Of a stretch of 5,009 bases of DNA, positions 1 through 5,009 are shown in pieces. The translations under genes were made by a program, and so were the position numbers. The first letter of the stretch is position 1. Each line of letters opens with the position of its first letter. Origin of the DNA: Desulfocapsaceae bacterium (lineage in GTDB: Bacteria; Desulfobacterota; Desulfobulbia; Desulfobulbales; Desulfocapsaceae); contig JAOZLO010000253.1 in NCBI GenBank assembly GCA_029934775.1, forward strand, positions 1-5,009. The letters are read 5' to 3'. Under the pieces are notes generated by a model, which saw nothing but the letters and a program-made list of their open reading frames with translations, searched no databases and was not told the DNA's origin.

Positions 1-2090
1 AGCTGCTGATCGATTGCCGTGTTCATGAACATGGCAAGAATTATAGGTGCCGGTCCGTTGATGGTCATTGATACAGAAGTGGTGGGAGTACAGAGATCGA
101 ATCCATCATAGAGGAGTTTGAGATCATCAAGAGTACAGATGCTCACTCCGGAAGTTCCAATTTTGCCATAAATATCCGGCCGAACGGCAGGATCCCAACC
201 GTAGAGAGTAGCAGAATCGAAAGCTGTAGATAACCGTTTTGCCTCATAGTTCTCAGACAGCAGCTTGAAGCGACGATTGGTCTGGGCAGGGCCACCTTCA
301 CCTGCAAACATACGAGTTGGATCTTCTCCTGTTCGTTTCATGGGAAAGACTCCACCCGTATAGGGAAAGTATCCAGGAAGATTTTCTTTTCGCATCCAGC
401 TGTATATATCGGCAGGGTCGGTAAATTTAGGAAAAGATATTTTTGGAATCTTCGAATGGGACAACGATTCTGAATAGAGTGGAACACGAATCTCACGACC
501 ACGGACCGTATAGACGTACTCATCGCCGGAGTAAGCCTCTTTCATCTCTTTCCAGCTGGAAAGTGTGGCCTCCGATTCTCGATCAATATTTTTTGAAAAA
601 TTGACGGTTTTAGATTTGAGGAGAGCAAGTAGTGTATCTATCCCATCACCTTCTTCTGCTTTGAGTAATTCCAGGGTTTGCTGGACATGTTCGTTTTGTC
701 GAATTATTTTCGCCTGTTTTCGCGTGGTATCGTGATAGGCACGGATTGTCGAACTTATTTCAGCGAGATAGCGAATCCTCTCGGAGGGAATGACGATGGT
801 TTTAGATGAAGAAGTTTTATTTTCCGGTTTGGGCAGGGAAGGGCGAAGTCCGAGAGATTTCTTTTCGTTCAGTTCTTCAATAATTGCGTGATAAAGGGCA
901 GTGATACCGTCATCGTTGAATTTAGAGGCAATGGTACCGAAAACAGGAAAATCCTCAGGGGCTGTTTCCCACTGTTTTCTGTTTCTCTGCACCTGTTTCC
1001 GGATATCGCGAATAGCATCATCGCTGCCCTTTTTTTCGAATTTATTGACGACGATAAGATCGGCATAATCGAGCATGTCAATCTTTTCAAGTTGGGACGG
1101 GGCTCCAAACTCACTGGTCATTACATAAATTGAAGTGTCTGAGATGTCGGTTATTTTTGAGTCGCCCTGGCCGATTCCAGCGGTCTCGGCAATAATCAGA
1201 TCAAATCCTGCTGCTTTTACAACCTGGATTACTTCCGGCAGTGACTCTGAAACTTCAGAGGAAGAACCCTGGGTAGCCAGACTGCGCATATAAATTTTAT
1301 CTGAACTTGATATAGAGTTCATACGTATTCGGTCACCTAAAAGAGCTCCGCCTGTTTTTTTTCGGGAAGGATCGCAGCAGATAACCGCAATAGAAATATC
1401 TTTGATGTCGAGGAGGAATCTGACGATTATTTCATCTGTAAGTGAGGATTTTCCTGCACCGCCTGTTCCTGTAATGCCGATAACAGGCGGATTGTTTTTC
1501 TTGGTCAAAGGAGAAATCACTTCCATAAGTTCAGTAAGACTTCCTTCTCTCCCTGCTTTGGCCTGCTGCACAGCTGTTATGTACCCGCCAATGGCTTTGG
1601 GGTCGTTGCAGTTCAGTTTGTCAGGTTGAAGAGTATGGAAGGGCAGGGTGCTGAAATCCATCTTCTCTATCATGTCATTAATCATTCCCTGAAGCCCCAT
1701 GGAACGACCATCTTCGGGTGAATAGATTTTTGCGACGCCATATTTTTCAAGTTCTTTAATTTCCTCGGCAACTATGACTCCGCCACCACCACCAAAGATT
1801 TTGATATGTGACGCATCTTTTTCTTTTAAGAGGTCCACCATATATTTAAATGCTTCCAGGTGTCCGCCCTGGTAACTGGACATGGCGATGCCCTGGGCAT
1901 CTTCTGCTATTGCAGTATCGACCAGTTCCTGAACTGACCTGTTGTGGGCAAGATGAATAACTTCAACGCCTGAATCCTGCAGTATACGGCGCATAATATT
2001 CGTCGATGCATCGTGACCGTCGAAGAGTGAGGTGGCTGTAATTACACGGACAACATTTTGAGGTCTGTAGATATCGACTTCAACATTCAT
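1..2090 (-). CDS. icmF: Fused coenzyme-B12 acyl-CoA mutase, IcmF type (isobutyryl-CoA mutase), 3' part missing
   Basis: An open frame runs from ATG at 2090 to the left edge: 696 codons plus 2 nt, without a stop. IcmF proteins are about 1,090 residues, so roughly the last 390 are outside. Domain order is that of IcmF. Residues 12-145 are a B12-binding domain: FDGHDAS (23-29) carries the cobalt-ligand histidine H26, with Ser where DxHxxG has Gly, followed by SSYQGGH (71-77) and GGGGGV (100-105). Residues 200-410 are a MeaB-like GTPase chaperone: P-loop GTGGAGKSS (208-216), DPSRKKTGGALLGDRIRM (240-257), ETAGIGQGD (302-310) and NKFE (349-352), where NKxD is usual. From about residue 540 the mutase substrate domain begins: PGYFPYTGGVFPMKR holds F582, aligning by motif with the active-site Phe of IcmF where methylmalonyl-CoA mutase has Tyr. 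Family role: cytoplasmic radical interconversion of isobutyryl-CoA and n-butyryl-CoA, with GTPase-assisted cofactor loading. The second specificity residue (Gln in IcmF, Arg in methylmalonyl-CoA mutase) lies outside, so the exact substrate is inferred. Confidence 0.93.
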   Translation of the reverse strand, partial: MNVEVDIYRPQNVVRVITATSLFDGHDASTNIMRRILQDSGVEVIHLAHNRSVQELVDTAIAEDAQGIAMSSYQGGHLEAFKYMVDLLKEKDASHIKIFGGGGGVIVAEEIKELEKYGVAKIYSPEDGRSMGLQGMINDMIEKMDFSTLPFHTLQPDKLNCNDPKAIGGYITAVQQAKAGREGSLTELMEVISPLTKKNNPPVIGITGTGGAGKSSLTDEIIVRFLLDIKDISIAVICCDPSRKKTGGALLGDRIRMNSISSSDKIYMRSLATQGSSSEVSESLPEVIQVVKAAGFDLIIAETAGIGQGDSKITDISDTSIYVMTSEFGAPSQLEKIDMLDYADLIVVNKFEKKGSDDAIRDIRKQVQRNRKQWETAPEDFPVFGTIASKFNDDGITALYHAIIEELNEKKSLGLRPSLPKPENKTSSSKTIVIPSERIRYLAEISSTIRAYHDTTRKQAKIIRQNEHVQQTLELLKAEEGDGIDTLLALLKSKTVNFSKNIDRESEATLSSWKEMKEAYSGDEYVYTVRGREIRVPLYSESLSHSKIPKISFPKFTDPADIYSWMRKENLPGYFPYTGGVFPMKRTGEDPTRMFAGEGGPAQTNRRFKLLSENYEAKRLSTAFDSATLYGWDPAVRPDIYGKIGTSGVSICTLDDLKLLYDGFDLCTPTTSVSMTINGPAPIILAMFMNTAIDQQ

Positions 2091-2096
2091 TATTTT

Positions 2097-2103
2097 CACC
2101 TTC
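2097..2103 (-). promoter_or_regulatory. Ribosome binding site of icmF
   Basis: GAAGGTG on the minus strand lies 6 nt before the ATG at 2090, inside the 15-bp gap after the tetR stop. It fixes the icmF start and, with so small a gap, indicates that tetR and icmF share a transcript. Confidence 0.75.
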
Positions 2104-2105
2104 TT

Positions 2106-2750
2106 TTATTTCTCTTCTTCAAGAAAACGTTTGATAAACTTAGTCTGTTGGGCAATGTATTGATCAATAGTGAGGTACTTCGCAAAGTACCAGCGTCTGA
2201 AAGCCCAGGTGTGTCCCATTACTGAAATGTTATGACCAATAAGAAGAAGAGTCTGGTCGTCAAGATTCGGAAGTTTTCCGGACTTTCTGAGTTTCTTCAT
2301 CGCTTCGATAAAGAGGTTGGTAATTCTGAGTTCAGCTTCCAGTACCTTCTTCTGCCATTTCTCGGGAAGAAAATGAGTTACCTGGTACATGAGAAGTACG
2401 TGGTCACTCATCCTGTTGCAGACAAGGAAGTACTCTCTGATTACTTCTGCAAGGGCATCTTTACTTTGGCTCGAACGTGCCAAAGCGTCTTTGACACCCT
2501 GCTCTACTTCTGAATGAATCGCTATGCCAACAAGATAAAGGACATCATCTTTTGTTGAAATATATTCATAAAGTGAACCTATAGACAGTCCCGTTTCTTT
2601 AGCAAGTGCGCGGGTTGTTGTTTTATGATACCCATTTTGAATAAAGAGTTTTACCGCAGCATCGACTATTTGACGTCTCCGTTCTCTGACAAGTTTTTTG
2701 TTCTTGATTTGTGTCGCAATCTCACGTTCGTCGTGCTGTTTTTCCGGCAT
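2106..2750 (-). CDS. TetR-family transcriptional regulator
   Basis: A 214-residue protein of normal TetR length. After a charged N-terminal tail of about 22 residues comes the conserved helix-turn-helix domain (about 24-71): RRRQIVDAAVKLFIQNGY (24-41), then TTTRALAKETGLSIGSLYEYISTKDDVL (44-71), with the usual recognition-helix pattern GxSxGxLYxYxxxKDxL. Residues from about 75 to 214 are all-helical in character and form the variable ligand and dimer domain, ending in FIKRFLEEEK. The start is supported by GAGGGG 8 nt upstream. It sits 15 bp before icmF in the same direction and 208 bp after the acyl-CoA synthetase. TetR proteins next to acyl-CoA genes are commonly repressors released by an acyl-CoA or free acid; that role is inferred from position, since the C-terminal domain does not identify the ligand. 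A 19-bp palindrome 55 bp before its start is a likely self-regulatory operator. Confidence is high for the family and low for the ligand. Confidence 0.93.
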   Translation of the reverse strand: MPEKQHDEREIATQIKNKKLVRERRRQIVDAAVKLFIQNGYHKTTTRALAKETGLSIGSLYEYISTKDDVLYLVGIAIHSEVEQGVKDALARSSQSKDALAEVIREYFLVCNRMSDHVLLMYQVTHFLPEKWQKKVLEAELRITNLFIEAMKKLRKSGKLPNLDDQTLLLIGHNISVMGHTWAFRRWYFAKYLTIDQYIAQQTKFIKRFLEEEK

Positions 2751-2758
2751 GCTGACTA

Positions 2759-2764
2759 CCCCTC
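2759..2764 (-). promoter_or_regulatory. Ribosome binding site of the tetR gene
   Basis: GAGGGG on the minus strand, 8 nt before the ATG at 2750. It supports this start over internal alternatives. Confidence 0.65.
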
Positions 2765-2804
2765 AATGATCTCTTTTGAAAACGAAAACGACTTTTTTAC
2801 CGCA

Positions 2805-2823
2805 GTAAACGTTAAACGTATAC
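2805..2823. promoter_or_regulatory. Candidate TetR operator (19-bp imperfect palindrome)
   Basis: GTAAACGTT-A-AACGTATAC: the two 9-nt arms are inverted repeats with 8 of 9 pairs matching around a single central base. Size and symmetry suit a TetR dimer. It lies in the tetR leader, 55 bp before the tetR start and just downstream of a possible promoter at 2850-2878, where binding would block transcription of tetR and icmF. Assignment to this regulator is inferred from position. Confidence 0.5.
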
Positions 2824-2832
2824 AAAATCTGG

Positions 2833-2917
2833 AGATAAAAAAAGGGAAATTTATATATTGATTCAGCGCAACTGTTACATGGTGGTGTCGTAGAGGTTCA
2901 ATCCTCTTTTATCTTCC
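2833..2917 (+). other. tRNA-like sequence, possibly a decayed tRNA-Val remnant
   Basis: On the plus strand several tRNA parts appear in the right order. AGATAAA (2833-2839) pairs perfectly with TTTATCT (2908-2914) as a 7-bp acceptor stem. CAACT-GTTACAT-GGTGG (2869-2885) resembles an anticodon arm with T33, anticodon TAC (Val) and A37, although the stem has one mismatch and one T-G pair. AGAGG-TTCAAT-CCTCT (2892-2907) is a T-arm with a 5-bp stem that abuts the acceptor strand directly. TCCT follows where NCCA would be. Against a working tRNA: the T-loop has 6 bases, not 7, the joining segment has 6, and no proper D-arm is visible in the long AT-rich stretch 2842-2867. If it is not chance it is a degenerate gene or an old integration scar. 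Confidence 0.25.
2850..2878 (-). promoter_or_regulatory. Possible sigma-70-type promoter for tetR-icmF
   Basis: On the minus strand GTAACA (2873-2878, 4 of 6 matches to TTGACA) is followed after 17 bp by TATAAA (2850-2855, 5 of 6 matches to TATAAT). Transcription would start near 2843, giving a leader of about 90 nt that contains the 19-bp palindrome. The AT-rich setting makes chance matches easy, so support is moderate. The region also overlaps the tRNA-like sequence on the other strand. Confidence 0.35.
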
Positions 2918-2958
2918 TGTTTCCTCAGGAGTAGTCGGAGTGTCAGATTATTAAAGAG

Positions 2959-4725
2959 CTATTTTTTCTTTGAGCTGAGCTCAGGGTAATCCCAGTAGAA
3001 AAATTCATTAGTCTGGGTTTGGTTACCAGACTCCTGCTTTGCTACTTCCTGCTGACGCAATTCAACTCTGCGTATTTTCCCACTGAGTGTTTTAGGAACC
3101 TCCGGTACAAATTCTATTATTCGTGGAATTTTAAATTTTGCGAGAATATTGATTGTATGCTGAAAAAGCTCGAGAGCTAATTCTTTAGATGGTTTATGGG
3201 ATTTGTTCAGGATGACGAATGCTTTTACAAGTTGGTGATATTTCTTGTCCGGTACACCGACAATAGCAGTTTCTGCAACTGCAGGGTGTTCCATAAGAGC
3301 ACTTTCGACCTCAAACGGCCCAATACGAAAATCAGAGGACTTGATAACGTCGTCACTGCGGCCCACAAACCACCAGTAACCTTCTTCATCGAATGTTGCA
3401 CGATCACCGGTGTAATAGAAATTATTCATAAATACACCAGCCATTTTTTCCGGATTACCGATATATTCGGTAAAGAGTCCTATGGATCTCCATTTGTCAA
3501 TTTTCACAACAATATGTCCGACCTCATCGGGTCTGGTGATCTCATTGCCATCATCATCTGCCAGAGCAATATCATACATAAAAGAAGGCTGGCCGAATGA
3601 TCCGGATCTCATTTTACCGTTCATCCATGGATGGTTGCCAATCATGGCCGTAGATTCTGTCTGTCCGTAAAAGTCACGAATTTCTGTTCCTGTCAACTGC
3701 TTCCACTGGGAGATCACCTCGGGGTTGAGGGGTTCTCCGGCGCCAATTGACTGCCGTAGATTTGACAAGTCATATTTGGAGGTGTCAAGATTAATGAACA
3801 TTCTCCATGCTGTAGGCGGGGCACAAAAAGTAGTAATCTTATGCGTTGAAACGGCCTCAAGGTATGCATCACCGTCCAGGACCGAAAAATTGAATCCTGT
3901 TGCTGTTGCACCGACATTAAAAGGTGCAAAGAAACTTGACCATGCCCATTTTGCCCAGCCTGGTGCACCCAGATTGTGATGGATATCGTCAGAACGAATA
4001 CCTGTCATAACGGAAGTGGAGAGATGACCGAGGGGGTAAGAGGTGGCTGTATGTCCGACTCTTTTTGGTAGACCGGTTGTCCCTGAAGTGAAAAAACAGA
4101 AGAGCAGATCGGTCGATTTGGTTTGTGCAGCTTCTGTTTCCACAGCTTCATTTTCCAATTCGTCATAACTTGTCCAGCCGCTCTTGTTTCCCCTGACGAG
4201 CTTGATCTTTGGAGAGATGTTTTTTGATTTCAGTGCTTCGTCAATGATATCTGTGTAAATTTCGTCTGCAAGGATTGAATCTGGTGCGTAGGTGTCGAAT
4301 CTGAACTGGAGCTCTCTGAGTGTCATTGTAGTTGCTGTAGGTACGCAGACAAGCCCGCCCTTTATGCAGGCAAAACTGGTAAACCAGGTTTCAGGAACAA
4401 TAGGCATCATCATGTACATATTGTCGCCTTTTTTTACACCTGAGTTTTTTAAAGCGTTGAGGCACTGGTTACCCTGAGCAGCAAATTCGCTGTATGTATA
4501 GCGTGTACTTTCTCTTGTTGCGATATCAGCCCAGATGAAAGCTGGATGGTCGCCTCTTTCCTTGACATGAAAGTCTTCAAAAATTTCTTTTGCCCAGTTG
4601 AAATACTCCGGGAGATCCATGGAGTTGAGTCTTTCAAAAAAAGATTTTGCTGTATCTCTTTTCTGATCATTGTCATCCATCATGTTCAGGTCCATTACTT
4701 CTTTATACAGACTTTTCATTTCCAT
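2959..4725 (-). CDS. AMP-forming acyl-CoA synthetase, medium-chain (MACS/ACSM) type
   Basis: A 588-residue member of the ANL adenylating superfamily. It would convert a carboxylic acid, ATP and CoA to acyl-CoA, AMP and pyrophosphate in the cytoplasm through an acyl-adenylate. Core motifs are in order: P-loop FTSGTTGLPK (212-221), GAGEPLN (328-334), FYGQTE (352-357), YTGD (438-441), hinge and CoA region GRSDDVIKSSDFRIGPFEVES (455-475), and PKTLSGK (544-550), whose K550 is the predicted adenylation lysine. The pattern GPFEVESAL-EHPAV and the overall length resemble medium-chain rather than acetyl-CoA synthetases. D465 replaces the Gly common in the SGYR-like loop; R467 is kept. The C-terminus extends about 38 residues past K550, ending in an aromatic and then lysine-rich tail. 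There is no signal peptide or membrane segment. The start is set by AAGGAGT 5 nt upstream; the Met at residue 3 has no better site. Next to icmF, isobutyrate, butyrate or 2-methylbutyrate are plausible substrates, but chain length cannot be read from sequence. Confidence 0.92.
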   Translation of the reverse strand: MEMKSLYKEVMDLNMMDDNDQKRDTAKSFFERLNSMDLPEYFNWAKEIFEDFHVKERGDHPAFIWADIATRESTRYTYSEFAAQGNQCLNALKNSGVKKGDNMYMMMPIVPETWFTSFACIKGGLVCVPTATTMTLRELQFRFDTYAPDSILADEIYTDIIDEALKSKNISPKIKLVRGNKSGWTSYDELENEAVETEAAQTKSTDLLFCFFTSGTTGLPKRVGHTATSYPLGHLSTSVMTGIRSDDIHHNLGAPGWAKWAWSSFFAPFNVGATATGFNFSVLDGDAYLEAVSTHKITTFCAPPTAWRMFINLDTSKYDLSNLRQSIGAGEPLNPEVISQWKQLTGTEIRDFYGQTESTAMIGNHPWMNGKMRSGSFGQPSFMYDIALADDDGNEITRPDEVGHIVVKIDKWRSIGLFTEYIGNPEKMAGVFMNNFYYTGDRATFDEEGYWWFVGRSDDVIKSSDFRIGPFEVESALMEHPAVAETAIVGVPDKKYHQLVKAFVILNKSHKPSKELALELFQHTINILAKFKIPRIIEFVPEVPKTLSGKIRRVELRQQEVAKQESGNQTQTNEFFYWDYPELSSKKK

Positions 4726-4730
4726 AAATG

Positions 4731-4737
4731 ACTCCTT
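4731..4737 (-). promoter_or_regulatory. Ribosome binding site of the acyl-CoA synthetase
   Basis: AAGGAGT on the minus strand, nearly the full Shine-Dalgarno consensus, 5 nt before the ATG at 4725. It decides the start between the Met codons at residues 1 and 3. Confidence 0.8.
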
Positions 4738-4784
4738 GCATCAAATTTTAAATTGTAAAGAGCACGCAGTAGTTGTTCTTCCGG

Positions 4785-4796
4785 AACAGATCTGTT
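4785..4796. promoter_or_regulatory. Perfect 12-bp palindrome, candidate regulator site
   Basis: AACAGATCTGTT is its own reverse complement. It extends to 16 bp (4783-4798) with one mismatched pair. It lies in the untranslated leader of the acyl-CoA synthetase, about 60 bp before its start, beside the palindromic TTCCGGAA (4779-4786) and within an AGTTGT/ACAACT inverted pair (4771-4776 and 4797-4802). The binding protein is unknown. Confidence 0.35.
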
Positions 4797-4799
4797 ACA

Positions 4800-4813
4800 A
4801 CTGAGCGCTCGGT
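4800..4813. promoter_or_regulatory. Candidate operator (14-bp imperfect palindrome)
   Basis: ACTGAGCGCTCGGT has 6 of 7 pairs matching around the perfect core GAGCGCTC. It sits about 16 bp downstream of the best -10 box of the synthetase promoter, a typical repressor position, and is GC-rich within AT-rich DNA. The adjoining CGGTCGGT on the right repeats part of the arm. It does not resemble the palindrome before tetR, so it may bind a different regulator. Confidence 0.4.
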
Positions 4814-4828
4814 CGGTTTGTTGAGTTT

Positions 4829-4857
4829 AGTAAAAAATATATATTCAGATTTGTCAA
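4829..4857 (-). promoter_or_regulatory. Probable sigma-70-type promoter of the acyl-CoA synthetase
   Basis: On the minus strand a perfect TTGACA (4852-4857) is followed after 17 bp by TTTACT (4829-4834, 4 of 6 matches to TATAAT) in strongly AT-rich DNA. A start near 4822 would give a leader of about 95 nt containing both palindromes. The -35 box and spacing are good and the -10 is mediocre. Confidence 0.5.
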
Positions 4858-5009
4858 AGGTTTTTTTTAAGATGGCTTAAAGTCTGAGCTGATTGCAGGA
4901 AAAAACGTACGGGCAAGGTTTTGTGAGAAGACTGCTTACCGGGGTAAAATGCCAGGACCACGTGAAGTTAGCAGGAAATTTCTGGAAAAAATACCAAAAA
5001 GAAGATAGG
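4858..5009. other. Right-edge region without a recognised gene
   Basis: No gene can be assigned. On the plus strand a frame is open for 45 codons from 4871 to the stop at 5006-5008. It encodes a basic stretch (translation includes GKNVRARFCEKTAYRGKMPG), but its only ATG is at 4949 and would give 19 residues (4949-5008) behind a weak site. On the minus strand a frame from the edge (5008) is open for 43 codons to a stop at 4877-4879 and is rich in Phe, Trp and Ser, as the complement of a basic frame often is. Either could be the end of a gene outside the window, a repeat or a decayed fragment; I do not recognise it. Confidence 0.3.

Noticed and set aside
1..2090. Plain methylmalonyl-CoA mutase large subunit, or separate B12-binding and MeaB genes
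   Set aside because: The B12 domain, G-domain and mutase domain are read in one uninterrupted frame in the IcmF order, and F582 occupies the position where methylmalonyl-CoA mutase has Tyr.
2892..2912. Intrinsic terminator: AGAGG-TTCAAT-CCTCT hairpin followed by TTTT
   Set aside because: The T-run follows the stem only on the plus strand, where no gene ends. On the minus strand, which carries all the genes, no T-run follows, and the stem is only 5 bp.
2914..2935. Hairpin TCCTG/CAGGA after the synthetase stop as a terminator
   Set aside because: The stem is short and neither strand has a following T-run.
3196..3600. 134-codon plus-strand open frame
   Set aside because: It lies wholly opposite the synthetase, whose motifs are intact on the minus strand, and its translation resembles no known family. 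Similar frames opposite icmF (888-1133, 1402-1629) and tetR (2232-2513) are rejected for the same reason.
4866..4881. Hairpin TTTAAG-ATGG-CTTAAA as a terminator for a gene entering from the right
   Set aside because: On the minus strand the stem is followed by A residues, and on the plus strand by GTCTGAG. The stem is nearly all A-T pairs.
4949..5008. A 19-residue small protein starting at the ATG at 4949
   Set aside because: It has only a weak GGGG upstream, no clear promoter, and the open frame continues further upstream, so this ATG is not clearly a start.
1..5009. CRISPR array, insertion sequence, phage or defence system
   Set aside because: No spaced direct repeats, transposase, integrase or defence protein motifs were seen in the readable frames.

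Overview
The window holds three genes, all on the minus strand. In transcription order (right to left) they are an acyl-CoA synthetase of the medium-chain type, a TetR-family regulator, and the first 696 codons of a fused coenzyme-B12-dependent acyl-CoA mutase of the IcmF type, which runs off the left edge. Nothing in the window names the organism. Moderately AT-leaning composition, AT-rich intergenic DNA, good Shine-Dalgarno sites and the pairing of a medium-chain acyl-CoA synthetase with IcmF suggest an anaerobic, fatty-acid-using bacterium. A Desulfobacterota-like sulfate reducer is my best guess, from memory of similar proteins and not from any marker gene here.

Layout. 1-2090: 5' part of icmF, reading continuously from ATG to the window edge. 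2091-2105: a 15-bp gap carrying the icmF ribosome binding site. 2106-2750: tetR. 2751-2958: a 208-bp gap with the tetR ribosome binding site, a 19-bp imperfect palindrome (best operator candidate), a plausible promoter and, on the plus strand, a puzzling tRNA-like remnant. 2959-4725: acyl-CoA synthetase. 4726-5009: upstream region with ribosome binding site, two palindromes, a promoter with a perfect TTGACA -35 box, and an unidentified right edge.

How the genes may work together (inference). The synthetase would activate a short or branched carboxylic acid to its CoA thioester with ATP. IcmF would then move the carbon skeleton between branched and linear forms (isobutyryl-CoA to and from n-butyryl-CoA), letting a branched acid enter beta-oxidation. 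The TetR protein, 15 bp upstream of icmF and behind its own candidate operator, is a likely local repressor responding to an acyl-CoA or acid. No intrinsic terminator was seen between the synthetase and tetR, so read-through is possible.

Points worth a second look are the tRNA-like remnant at 2833-2917, the two different palindrome types, an NKxE in place of NKxD in the IcmF G-domain, a Gly-to-Asp change in the synthetase hinge/CoA loop, and the unexplained open frames at the right edge. I see no CRISPR array, intact mobile element or obviously new system.
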